Below, piece by piece: positions 8,783 through 18,200 of a DNA stretch of 64,000 nt (its first letter is position 1; every line of letters starts with the position of its first letter). The DNA lies in NCBI RefSeq assembly GCF_002949735.1, contig NZ_CP026681.1, positions 6,324,501 through 6,388,500 of the forward strand. The letters are read 5' to 3'. This stretch comes from Nostoc sp. 'Peltigera membranacea cyanobiont' N6 (GTDB lineage Bacteria; Cyanobacteriota; Cyanobacteriia; Cyanobacteriales; Nostocaceae). The translations under genes and the position numbers were made by a program. The notes under the pieces were generated by a model. The model saw only the letters and a list, made by a program, of their open reading frames with translations, ran no database searches and was not told the origin of the DNA.

Positions 8783-9208
8783 TTAATTGACCCCACAACG
8801 TTTCAAGGAAATATCTTGATTAACTTCTGGTTTTAATGACGATTTCCTTGATTGATTTTCGTTAATTGGCTGTCCCAATCTTTGGTCTAAACCACCACGG
8901 ATTTCTGTTTTTTGTTTTCCAACTACTTCAAGATAAGCAGGTCTTGAATCATTAGCGTGTTTCAGCATTTTTAGATTTTCACTTTGCTGTTGTTTTATTC
9001 TGTTGGCTTGAGAGTTTTCTTTCAGTAATCGATTGTAGGTACGGTACGGAATGTAATGGAGAGGATTATAACCAGCAAAACGTAGCATTAAAACACATGC
9101 CCAAGAGTACTTTCCAGCAATAATTGCTTCAACTACTTTATCAAATTGTTGAGCCTTTACTGTTGTATCTAAGTTACTACTAATACCAGCAATGTCTTGA
9201 TTCATCAT
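8783..9208 (-). CDS. HetP family heterocyst differentiation protein
   Basis: A 141-residue protein. Residues about 22-70 carry the HetP signature, with FDKVVEAIIAGKYSWACVL followed by LRFAGYNPLHYIPYRTYNRL. The remainder is polar and Lys/Gln-rich (RIKQQQSENLKML and beyond), as in HetP paralogues. HetP acts downstream of HetR in commitment to heterocyst formation in Anabaena/Nostoc, and its paralogues modulate timing of commitment. From the sequence I cannot tell whether this is hetP itself or a paralogue; no hetC gene is adjacent, which argues for a paralogue. I saw no perfect GTA-N8-TAC NtcA site in the 170 bp upstream. Confidence 0.85.
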   Translation of the reverse strand: MMNQDIAGISSNLDTTVKAQQFDKVVEAIIAGKYSWACVLMLRFAGYNPLHYIPYRTYNRLLKENSQANRIKQQQSENLKMLKHANDSRPAYLEVVGKQKTEIRGGLDQRLGQPINENQSRKSSLKPEVNQDISLKRCGVN

Positions 9209-9377
9209 AGTGTTTAGTTATCCTGGATGAAGTAAACTAGTTATCTTTCTACGATTATTGGCGTTTCAATTAAGGCTTACAAACTGCATTAACCTTTTTG
9301 CAGTTGTTAAATCGCTTTCGGGAAATTATCAGCAATTTGGCGGTGTTGGATGTTGACGTGAGATAAAAACCCATCAA

Positions 9378-9644
9378 TCAACAGATGCGTATATAACTTT
9401 CCCAAACTCTGATTAGCTCCCACAGCTTTGAGTGGTAAAGATACAGGCTAAAACTTCTCTGCTGTTTGAGCTTTACCTTGGCGCAGTTAAGCAGAGTTTT
9501 AGCGATTTTGGCTGATAACTCCCCTAATAAACTAGTTTTGGCAAGAGCTAGCTTGTAGTAGGGATACAAATTATATAGATTCATTGCTGAACTGTCCCCT
9601 TGGCTTGAGGTTTCGACTGCATTTGACCTGATGATTTTTTTCAT
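9378..9644 (-). CDS. Small hypothetical protein upstream of hetP-like gene
   Basis: An 88-residue protein, ATG at 9644, same strand and 169 bp upstream of the hetP-like gene. Its middle section (MNLYNLYPYYKLALAKTSLL) is followed by a Lys/Ala-rich helix and a Trp/Tyr-containing tail. No recognised domain. A striking 12-bp inverted repeat lies 11-40 bp upstream of its start, which supports it being a real, regulated gene. It could be a heterocyst-associated small protein, but only its position suggests that. Confidence 0.5.
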   Translation of the reverse strand: MKKIIRSNAVETSSQGDSSAMNLYNLYPYYKLALAKTSLLGELSAKIAKTLLNCAKVKLKQQRSFSLYLYHSKLWELIRVWESYIRIC

Positions 9645-9654
9645 GAACTAACCT

Positions 9655-9684
9655 TTAATTAAAAACAATCAAGTTTTTAATTAA
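9655..9684. promoter_or_regulatory. Perfect 12-bp inverted repeat (candidate operator)
   Basis: TTAATTAAAAAC (9655-9666) and GTTTTTAATTAA (9673-9684) are perfect inverted repeats around a 6-base spacer, centred about 25 bp upstream of the ATG at 9644. The arrangement fits a dimeric regulator site or a 5'-UTR hairpin. Confidence 0.55.
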
Positions 9685-10933
9685 GTTTGTTGGCTGCTCA
9701 GTCCTAATTATCCAGATTCCCTCCGATGAATTGAGGAAATTTTGCTTAGAGCTTGTTAGTAAGTGAAAGGTAAGAATTTATCTTTTGTCTTCTCCTTTGA
9801 CTGGTAAGACAAAAGTCTCAGTGTAGCTCTTGGTAGATGTAGTTTTGTCCTCTGAAACTTTATTGACTCCTAATTCAATAAATTTCCTCTGTTAAAACGC
9901 CTGTATTTCTTACTACTGCTTAATTAAGCAATTTCCGGCAATTTTTTATATTTTTTCGAGTAGTGGAAAAAAATTATTTATCCTTGGGCTTTAACAATGT
10001 CATTCGTATATATACTATTTTTTGTCGTTAATGTCATCTACTAAGTTAGTAGATTTCTAAGTTAAATTTACTGAATGTATTTAAATACGTACTTGCGTAT
10101 TGTGCAACTTTTAATTTTGTCCTCCTTTGCGAATTCATGAGGGGTCTTACCCCCCACACAATCTCAATTTAAACCCTTTATTATTGTCGAGTCACTAAAA
10201 AATACTACCATTAACTATGATGTAAAACAACTTCTCAAAATAGTAAAAGCTAAATAAAAAAACGTTCGCAGCCAGATGATTGAACATATTTTTTTAATAA
10301 GTTCAATTAGATAATCATATTTGTTATCCTTATACTTCTTGATTTTCAAGAACTACAGCTTCAGCGTATCTAAATAAACTTGCTGTAAACTGCTTGCGAA
10401 TATCTCATGATTATCAGCTAGTAACCATAGACAGCCTAGTTTTGAAAAAACTTACTGGTTAACGATAATCTAGATAACTATTTTTAATTATTATCAATTG
10501 AATAAACTAATACATATATAACCGATAGTTATACATGTAAGATATTAGAAAATTTAGTAATAGAGATAAAGCCGATTAACATATAAAACTGTTAAGTTCA
10601 TTCAGCAGTAGCTTTTATGTGTCTTAATATTAAAAAAAATTATAAAGTTGAGACTAAGGATGTTGCGGCAGTTAGGCTAAATACTAATAAAAACCGCCAA
10701 TTGACATGAGTTAGTGATGAGTGCCTTGCTCAACAAGAATACCTCGGTCTAGAACAAAGATATAGTCGGCATAGAGTAGTCTGGAGTTCTCAATCCTTCA
10801 ACTCTTACCATTACTGAAATTTTCCTTCGCTTCCGGAAACACTCGAAAAATAAAATCACCAATCTAGACTCTGATTTCTCAGATTAAAGATAGGCTAAAT
10901 TTGGCAACACTTCTGCATATATACAATACTAGA
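9685..10933. other. Long AT-rich gene-free region
   Basis: About 1.25 kb with no reading frame I would call. It contains an AATACG-N6-CGTATT inverted repeat (10084-10101) and a short GGGGT/ACCCC hairpin (about 10141-10157). The size and position upstream of the 88-residue gene and hetP-like gene would suit a long regulatory leader or small RNA genes, but I found no decisive signal. Confidence 0.5.
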
Positions 10934-11074
10934 GCGGTTCTCATTTGGATGTAATCTAGAGCTAACCCCCAGCCCCTTCCCTGCAAGGGAAGGAGAGTAA
11001 GATTTAAAGCATCTCTCCTTTTAAGAAAGAGGTTTAGACAGGTAAAAGTGTATTACATCCAAATGAGAACTGTT
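10934..11074. mobile_element. MITE-like element with 20-bp terminal inverted repeats
   Basis: GGTTCTCATTTGGATGTAAT (10936-10955) is matched by its inverted copy ATTACATCCAAATGAGAACT at 11052-11071, one mismatch. The interior has a CCTTCCCTGCAAGGGAAGG hairpin and no coding capacity. Total about 140 bp, ending 12 bp from the stop codon of the GH116 gene. Presumably a non-autonomous transposon mobilised in trans. Confidence 0.8.
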
Positions 11075-11085
11075 TTGATAGCTAA

Positions 11086-13485
11086 TCAATGAATAACTAA
11101 GTAAATTCCCCAGATTGCCATTGCCCGTAAGTAAGTGCTAGCGCGGAAGGTACCAGTTGCGGTGATAGCTTCAGGGGTGCGAAATTGGAGACCATTGTTA
11201 TAAATTTGCTGCACTACAGCTTGTGTTAACCTCAAGGCTTCATTCTTCATTCCCATTTGCACAAGAAAAGCCGCTAGCCCAAAGTTTATCCCTGTCCAAA
11301 CTTCTAGGGGATGAGTAGCTTTAGGGTTTTCTGGTGAACCGTCAGGACGAACACCATTAGCCGCACCAAAGTCTGCATTGCAGAATTTCAAAAAGCACGC
11401 TTCATAAACTGTTTTCAGAGCAGAAAGGGCGCGATCGCTCGGTACAATATCTGGTAAGTCCAGGAGTCGGGCGTAAAATTGTCCGCACAATTGATCTGCC
11501 ATTACCACATCGGAACCACTTTCACTATCAAGTTTGTAATATTGCCCATTCCACAGTTTTTCATCGTATATGGGGCGAGATTGTTGCAGCCAAGTTTCAT
11601 AGGTGGATTTTTGTAAGGCCAACTGTTTTGCATTACCTCGGTGGTGCGTTAATAAAATATCGCTAATTGCGATCGCAGCCTCTAATGCTGCTAACCACAA
11701 CCCACCACAATAGGCGCTGACACCCTGCAACCGCCAATCATCAAAAGTTTGATCGGGCGCACCGGAATTTTCAGGAATCCCATCGCCATCAAGGTCAAAA
11801 GTTTTCAGGTAGTCGAGGGTTTGAACGATCGCATTCCAACAATCTGCTAGAAATTCTACATCGTCAGCACCTGTGAGCAGAAAATCGCGGTATACTTGCA
11901 AGACAAAATCACTACCTAAATCCTTCCATAAATTGCAGTCTTGATAACTGGTGTAATTGGTTTTCTGCCAAACGTGTTCATTCGGTGCGCCTAAATCGTG
12001 GGGTGTTGCACCTGCAACTTTGCGAACTGCAATCGGACTTTCAGCTTTGATTGTCATGTAATAGCCAATTATCCGGGGTGTATCATCACCTTGAGGAATC
12101 GCCCGTGCAAATGCCCTCATCACCGATTTTTCCAGTTCGGGAAACAGCATCAGCAGTCCAAAAGAGCCGTATAATCGTACATCTAGACTTTCATACCACC
12201 GATAATCTAGACACTCCAGCACTGCAAACTGACCGATGGGGTCAAGTTCTGATGCTGCACTCCAGAGAGTACCGCCGCTAGTGAGGTCGTAAAGCTCATT
12301 AAATAGAGCCATTTTAAACCAGTTGGGTAAATCTTCCCGGTCGAGAATGGGTTGTTGCCAAATTTTAATTTGCGATCGCCAGGTTTGGTATTCTTGTAGT
12401 GCAGTGGATGCGATCGCCCAAGCATTTTTACCACTTTTATCAAAAAAGTCTGTATATCTGCGATAATAGTTGACTCCGGCAGCAAATTCTGTAATGGGCA
12501 AATCCCAAGCGAGGACAAAGGGGATTTCCAGAGTTTCGCCTGGTTGGAGAGTGAAACGAAGTGCGATCGCAGTCCCTAACTGTTCACCTTCTGCGACTGG
12601 ATTTGTATCTATATAATTGGGCAAAGAACCATCTTTGGCAAAACTTTGCCACACCTCCTCACCAGTACTATCAGGATTCCAGCGAGTGTGGTGAAATACT
12701 TCCACTTGAGGATGCTTCAGCGTCGCAATACACCAAGTTCCGTCACCTTCTTGCAAAGCATCATTACCAACCCGACCTAAAACACAGCCAAACTGTTCTG
12801 TATTTTCAACTATCTGGTTGTAGTTCCCTTCACTTTCGCCCCAGCGCGGTTGGTATTCGTAAACCGGACTTCCATCATCACGCACCCGCACTTCGGGAGA
12901 TTTCAGAGCGTTTGTAAACCAGCCCACCATATTTTGCCAAGTGAGCATGATGCCCAGAGTAATTGGTGCATCTGTTGGGTTGTGGGCATTCCAGACGAAT
13001 GTTGCCACAGGGTAGCTAGTTTCTTGATAATTACCTGCCCAAACTGGGGAAAATTGCTCACAAGTCAACTGTGTTTGAAAAATATTTTCATACACAAACC
13101 AGCTACGTGGATATAGCGCGTGATAATTTCCTGTCCCCTCTGCAAGTGTCGGATACCATTGCCAAGCTTTGAGAGTGCCATCATCGGGCGCTTGGGTAGA
13201 TAAAGCGTAGGCTTGGGAAGATGTGCCATTGGATTCAAAGACACTGAATTGACAGGCGGGAACGTTTTTGAAGGTATGTTCACCGCCATCGATGTGCCAC
13301 AGGTTAAAATCTCCCCGTGAAGAACGACCGATGCAACCTGCACCAAAGCCACCTAGAGGCATACCATGCCAAGGGCCATCATCGATATTACTTGCGTAGC
13401 GGACGGTATAAGGTTTGTCCCAGCCTAAGCCGATAGGACGGCTCCAAGTGCAAGAGGGAATTTTCGGAGAAAGTTGATTTGTCAT
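11086..13485 (-). CDS. GH116 family glycosyl hydrolase (glucosylceramidase/beta-glucosidase type)
   Basis: A 799-residue protein homologous to bile-acid beta-glucosidase GBA2 and bacterial GH116 beta-glucosidases. The N-terminal beta domain (residues about 1-330, starting around PLGGFGAGCIGRSSRGDFN) precedes the alpha-toroid catalytic domain (DUF608, about 400-795). Likely catalytic motifs are YRWYESLDVRLYGSFGL (nucleophile Glu) and ENSGAPDQTFDDW (acid/base Asp). No signal peptide, so cytoplasmic. Expected reaction: hydrolysis of beta-glucosides or beta-xylosides, possibly glycolipids; substrate unproven. The start MTNQLSPKIPS at 13485 is the first ATG of the conserved region. Single gene, followed by a MITE. 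Confidence 0.93.
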   Translation of the reverse strand: MTNQLSPKIPSCTWSRPIGLGWDKPYTVRYASNIDDGPWHGMPLGGFGAGCIGRSSRGDFNLWHIDGGEHTFKNVPACQFSVFESNGTSSQAYALSTQAPDDGTLKAWQWYPTLAEGTGNYHALYPRSWFVYENIFQTQLTCEQFSPVWAGNYQETSYPVATFVWNAHNPTDAPITLGIMLTWQNMVGWFTNALKSPEVRVRDDGSPVYEYQPRWGESEGNYNQIVENTEQFGCVLGRVGNDALQEGDGTWCIATLKHPQVEVFHHTRWNPDSTGEEVWQSFAKDGSLPNYIDTNPVAEGEQLGTAIALRFTLQPGETLEIPFVLAWDLPITEFAAGVNYYRRYTDFFDKSGKNAWAIASTALQEYQTWRSQIKIWQQPILDREDLPNWFKMALFNELYDLTSGGTLWSAASELDPIGQFAVLECLDYRWYESLDVRLYGSFGLLMLFPELEKSVMRAFARAIPQGDDTPRIIGYYMTIKAESPIAVRKVAGATPHDLGAPNEHVWQKTNYTSYQDCNLWKDLGSDFVLQVYRDFLLTGADDVEFLADCWNAIVQTLDYLKTFDLDGDGIPENSGAPDQTFDDWRLQGVSAYCGGLWLAALEAAIAISDILLTHHRGNAKQLALQKSTYETWLQQSRPIYDEKLWNGQYYKLDSESGSDVVMADQLCGQFYARLLDLPDIVPSDRALSALKTVYEACFLKFCNADFGAANGVRPDGSPENPKATHPLEVWTGINFGLAAFLVQMGMKNEALRLTQAVVQQIYNNGLQFRTPEAITATGTFRASTYLRAMAIWGIYLVIH

Positions 13486-13561
13486 CGCCTAATGTTACAG
13501 CGTGCAGTTACGTCAATGAAGACTAGCGCGATGTGTGATTTTTCTCAAGGGGCACAACGAT

Positions 13562-13590
13562 GTAGGGGCACGGCATTGCCGTGCCCCTAC
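13562..13590. repeat. 29-bp perfect palindrome (REP-like)
   Basis: GTAGGGGCACGGCA and TGCCGTGCCCCTAC form a perfect palindrome with a single central T. Related copies lie at 14519-14544, 14669-14695 and 19461-19489, around the caspase-nSTAND locus. Such palindromes are dispersed in Nostoc genomes. Confidence 0.85.
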
Positions 13591-13696
13591 CTCGTTAAAG
13601 GACGGCATTGCTTGGTAATCTTTATTGGTGTCATGGAAATTTTAATTGTATATGTGGGCACTCTAAAGTTAAGAAGCATACCGGAGACTAATTTTT

Positions 13697-14170
13697 ATGT
13701 CCACAGCCCCAATTAGTGCAACACTAGCGCAATCAGAAAGAGATGCTGTGTTGCAAGCGATCGCTACAATTAAAGAAAAGCTACCATTTTTGATTGATTT
13801 AACTAACGAGGAACGGAAAGCTTTACCCAAGATGGGAGATAAAAGCCGCGCCTTTGTCAGCAAAGCATTAGAGGTGGCGACACAGAACCCAGAGTTTTTA
13901 CCGCGATCGTTTGACCTGGATGAAATGCGGAAGGATGTACAATTGTTTGAAGCGTTGTATCCAGTATTGCTGTCTCTGTCACAATTCCATGAATTGGTGG
14001 ATGATACATTTTTAGCAGTGGGTAGTGAAGCCTATGCAGCCGCATTGCAGGTGTATACTTATGCCAAAGCTAGTGGACAAGGCGCTGGTTTAGAAACAGT
14101 AGTTGAGGAAATGGGGCAAAGGTTCGCCCGTAAATCTCGGAAAGTCAAGCCTCAAGCAGCAGCGTTGTAG
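13697..14170 (+). CDS. Conserved hypothetical protein
   Basis: A 157-residue soluble, mostly helical protein starting MSTAPISATLAQSERDAV. The pattern LPFLIDLTNEERKALPKMGD, followed by a helix with FVSKALEVA and a C-terminal helix AAALQVYTYAKASGQG, looks well conserved and codon use is normal for the window. No catalytic motif, signal peptide or membrane segment. I recognise it as a type of small conserved bacterial protein without an assigned function. Monocistronic; followed by the repeat-rich flank of the conflict locus. Confidence 0.75.
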   Translation: MSTAPISATLAQSERDAVLQAIATIKEKLPFLIDLTNEERKALPKMGDKSRAFVSKALEVATQNPEFLPRSFDLDEMRKDVQLFEALYPVLLSLSQFHELVDDTFLAVGSEAYAAALQVYTYAKASGQGAGLETVVEEMGQRFARKSRKVKPQAAAL

Positions 14171-14199
14171 AAAATAACTCGGCGATCGCACTTCTAAGG

Positions 14200-14436
14200 T
14201 GCAATGCTGAGGCTCAGAACTCGGATGTTGGAGTAAATTGCTCGGCGTTCCGAGTTCTGAACTCGAAGCTTCACCCTCTGAACACGAAATTTCGAGATGA
14301 GAACTCGGAACTTCGTGCTTTGAACAGCAACGTTCGAGATCCAAAAGTGAATGATGGTGATTGGAAGGCGATGGTTTACTCTTTGAACTGCAACATCCGA
14401 GATCCAAAGGTAAATAATGGTGAGTGGAGAGCGATG
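14200..14436. repeat. Degenerate STRR block, left flank of nSTAND locus
   Basis: GAACTCGGAACTTCG-type units, then two roughly 56-bp direct copies (about 14323-14378 and 14381-14436) sharing CAACATCCGAGATCCAAAG and GAGTGGAGAGCGATG. The same CAGCAACATCCGAGATCCAA motif follows the repeat array on the right flank near 19716. Confidence 0.75.
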
Positions 14437-14454
14437 TCTAAGGGCGGGCTACGC

Positions 14455-14510
14455 CTATGCTTTCGTTATCATCCCATCTTCACAAACCTGCAAACTAAAG
14501 CTACCCCAAA
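14455..14510 (+). pseudogene. Relic of a WD40-nSTAND protein C-terminal tail
   Basis: A plus-strand frame reads LCFRYHPIFTNLQTKAT, closely matching the C-terminal tail of the large protein that ends at 19464 (CDRLRYHPIFTNPQTEEAK). The nucleotide match is also high over about 45 bp. Nothing upstream of it encodes WD40 repeats, so only the 3' tail of a former paralogue remains. Confidence 0.7.
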
Positions 14511-14518
14511 TATCTTGC

Positions 14519-14544
14519 GTAGGGGCACAACAATGTTGTGCCCT
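14519..14544. repeat. REP-like palindrome, variant copy
   Basis: GTAGGGGCACAACAATGTTG followed by TGCCCT. It is the same architecture as the 29-bp palindrome but with ACAACA/TGTTGT in the centre. It follows the WD40 tail relic as the copy at 19461 follows the intact gene. Confidence 0.75.
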
Positions 14545-14668
14545 GATATAACTGTTCACCCTAGCCAATATTTTATTTGTAATTTTCCCTTGAGGAATTA
14601 GCATCATTCAAATAAAATACGCACTGTGCAAAACAATATTGTTTCTCGTTGAGATGCCAGATGGGTTG

Positions 14669-14695
14669 CGGGCACGGCATTGCCGTGCCCCTACG
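14669..14695. repeat. REP-like palindrome, third copy
   Basis: CGGGCACGGCATTGCCGTGC followed by CCCTACG, lying between the relic tail and the TRYCO1 gene. Nearby (14722-14815) are further degenerate Nostoc dispersed repeats such as AAGGCGTAGGCAAAGCCCGT. Confidence 0.75.
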
Positions 14696-14810
14696 AAGAA
14701 CTGTATTTCATTCAATTACAAAAGGCGTAGGCAAAGCCCGTCGTAGACATCGCTTCCATAATGTTTCGCATAGCTTAAGGTATAAAGCTTATCCCTGGCG
14801 AAGCAAAACC

Positions 14811-15188
14811 TTAAGTGCTGGAATTTTGCTTATTTTCAGGAAACTTACACTTCACCTCAATTTCAAAATTACTCTCCGCCGAACCTTCAGTCACGAAGGG
14901 TATACCAGTTTTCCCGCCTATCTTCAAGCCAAACTTGAGAGTAATCTCTTCAACTTCGGCAGTACCTAAATTTTTAAAAGCACCAATAGCATATTTGGTA
15001 TAAGCTCGAATTTGATTGTGAACTTCATCTATCTTGACAAATGCCTCTTCCCGAAAGCCGTAGGATTCTTTATCTCCATCAACCTCCGGTGTAACTATTT
15101 CTGGTATGTTTGGCGTTTCCTTTGACTCGAACAAAATTGTATAGATTTCCCCGTCTTCTTCAAAGACTAAACGTTCTATGTTCGACAT
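14811..15188 (-). CDS. TRYCO1 / CU044_2847 family protein
   Basis: A 125-residue protein; ATG at 15188 has GAGGG 4 bp upstream (a TTG just before it is in frame but less likely). It begins MSNIERLVFEEDGEIYTILF, has a central helix (ASP/GLU-rich, then AYTKYAIGAFKNL), and ends in the strand pattern VEEITLKFGLKIGGKTGIPFV then AESNFEIEVKCKF. This is the trypsin-co-occurring domain 1 (CU044_2847) fold, which in many bacteria accompanies trypsin-like or caspase-like effectors in NTP-dependent conflict systems. It is divergent from the caspase-nSTAND-WD40 gene with 67 bp between starts. It probably acts as an adaptor or partner of that protein (inference from context). Confidence 0.8.
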   Translation of the reverse strand: MSNIERLVFEEDGEIYTILFESKETPNIPEIVTPEVDGDKESYGFREEAFVKIDEVHNQIRAYTKYAIGAFKNLGTAEVEEITLKFGLKIGGKTGIPFVTEGSAESNFEIEVKCKFPENKQNSST

Positions 15189-15255
15189 CAATCCCTCAGA
15201 TTTTAGGTGTATTTACGTTATCTTATTCTGTAATAGACAACTTAAATATGTATAG

Positions 15256-18200
15256 ATGGCTCGTTACGCGCTTGTAGTTGGCATTACAGATTACAAAAGT
15301 CCGATTAACAACCTCACAAAACCAGCTACGGATGCAGAAGCAGTAGAACAGGTATTAAGAGCGCATGGTGATTTTGAGAATATTGATGTTCTCAAAGGGA
15401 AAGTTAGTACAACTAAGTTGGCTGAAGCTTTAAAAACACTTTTGCAACAACAAGCAGTTAAAAAGGAAGCCCTAATTTACTTTACAGGGCATGGCATCAC
15501 CGTATCTGACAGCTTAGGAACACAACAAGCATATCTAGCAACCTCTGACTTGACAATTGTCACTCAAGGCAAGCAAATTATTGAACAAACAGGCGGGATT
15601 AGTCTTCTGAGCCTGAACAATTTAATTAGAGACTCCGATTTGAGTAGTTTAGTAGTGCTGTTAGATTGCTGTCACAGTGGTTATTTTTTGGAAAACAATC
15701 TGCTCAAAACAACTTTTACCGCCATTAATTTAGAAACCAATTACTACTTTATTGTAGCTTGCAGACCTTTTCAAGAAGCTTATGCCAACAAAAGCGCACA
15801 ACACAGTATTTTTTCAACTGCTTTACTGGCAGGGTTATCACCAGAGAAGGCTAATCAGCATGGACAGGTGACAAGTGCTGCTCTCTTCGATAATATTAGC
15901 GCTGAACTTAAAAGGAGTGGTCAACAACCGATTCAAATGGGTTGGGGAAGTTCGATTACTTTAGTTACTTACAATCATCAAAGACAAGTTCAAACTTTTG
16001 AAGTTAAAGAAGAATGCCCATACCAAGGATTAAAGGCGTTTGAAGCCGAACAAAAAGAGTTTTTCTTTGGACGCAAGCAGGTTATTAGAGAAATTCTGGC
16101 AAAATTCAACGAAAAACCCTTTGTTCCCATCATTGGCGCGTCGGGGAGTGGCAAATCTTCAGTAGTGCGGGCGGGTTTGATTCCAGAATTATTAAATAAT
16201 CGGGGCTGGCGAGTTATAGAACCAATCAAACCGGGATTTGAACCTTTAGAAGAATTGAGAACAGCTTTTAAACAATGTTTTAAACAGGCTAATAAACAGA
16301 AGCAGTTTCAGACATTGAGTAATAATTACCCAAATAATTTACCTGAAATTATCGAAAATCTCCCAGGCGCAGAGAAATTATTGCTCGTAGTGGATCAATT
16401 TGAGGAAGTATTTACTGGCGGTGCTAGTCAGCAAGAAAAGCAGAGATTTATTGACTTACTGACTCAGGTAGTAGAAATTACCGATTCGCGGTTAGCAGTT
16501 GTGATTACCATGCGAGCGGATTTTCTCGAACCCTGTTTGCAATATCCCTCCCTGACTCAGTTAATTCAAACCCAGGCTGTTTTTATGCCACCTTTAACCG
16601 GAGTTGATTTAAAGGACAGCATCGCCGAACCAGCCAAACTTCAAGGTCATAGTGTTGAAGAAGGGCTAATACTGAAGATTTTTGAAGATGTGAAACAAGA
16701 ACCAGGGTTTTTGCCTCTGTTGGAGTTTGCTTTAACTAAACTCTGGGAAAAACGCGATCGCAATCAACATCAACTCACCCTAGAAGAATATGAAAAGTTG
16801 GGAGAATTAACTGGGGCGTTGAATCTCCATGCAGAAAATGTTTATCTTTACCGAGATTTTGAGGAGGAATTGCCAACCCAAAAACGCACTCAGCAGGAGA
16901 AAGAATGGATTGGGCGAATTTTTCTGCGCTTAGTGCGAACGGGAGAGGGGGAAAAAGACACCCGACAGCGCCAACCAAAAGCCACACTATTAAATATTGC
17001 AGGTGATGACGCCAATCAGCAGCAAGAACTTAGTGAGTTATTAGATGGGGAAGCGGGATTAGTTAAGGGACGCTTGTTGGTTACAGGGAAAGATGAAAAA
17101 GGAAAAGCTTGGATTGATTTAGCCCATGAAGCTTTAATTGAAGGTTGGCAGCAGTTTGCTTGGTGGCGACAACAAGACCGAGATTTGCGGCGGTTGAGCG
17201 ATCGGTTAGAAGATGCGCGGCGGGAATGGGTGAACAAAGGGGAGAATGACAAATATTTAATGCAAGGGGGATTGCTGGCGGAAGTGAGGAATAGCTGGCA
17301 ACAATTGCAGCCCCATTTACAATCACCCCAAGAAGATGAGGATTTTTACCAGCGCAGCGATACCCATGAAAAAGACCACATTGCCGAACTGGAAAGGGCA
17401 CTCACTGAATCCCGGTTGCGAGAGAAAGCCGCGAGGGTAGAAAATTTATTGACAGTCCAACCCCTAGAAAGTCTAGTTTTGGCAATTCAAGCTATGGGTG
17501 AGAATCAAGAGAAATTACCCCAGCAGATTCTCGCACCAGTTCAGTACAGTTTGAATCGGGTGATGAATAAAGCAAGAGTCTCTATTCCTTTGTGTGGTCA
17601 TGAAGGTGATGTCATTTCTGTGGCCATCAGCGCCGATGGGCAGACCATTGTCAGTGGCGGTGAAGACGGCACTGTGCGGTTGTGGAACCTCCAAGGTCTG
17701 CCCTTAACTGAACCTTTCCGTGGTCATGAAGGTGATGTCTGGTCTGTGGCCGTCAGCGCCGATGGACAGACCATTGTCAGTGGCGGTGAAGACGGCACTG
17801 TGCGGTTGTGGAACCTCCAAGGTCAGACCTTAGCTGAACCTTTCCGTGGTCATGAAGGTGATGTTAGGTCTGTGGCCATCAGCGCCGATGGGCAGACCAT
17901 TGTCAGTGGCGGTGAAGACTGCACAGTGCAGTTGTGGAACCTCCAAGGTCAGACCTTAGCTGAACCTTTCCGTGGTCATGAAAGTGAAGTCTATTCTGTG
18001 GCCATCAGCGCCGATGGGCAGACCATTGTTAGTGGCGGTAAAGACGGCACAGTGCGGTTGTGGAACCTGCAAGGTCTGCCCTTAACTGAACCTTTCCGTG
18101 GTCATGAAGGTGAAGTCTATTCTGTGGCCATCAGCGCCGATGGGCAGACCATTGTTAGTGGCGGTAAAGACGGCACAGTGCGGTTGTGGAACCTGCAAGG

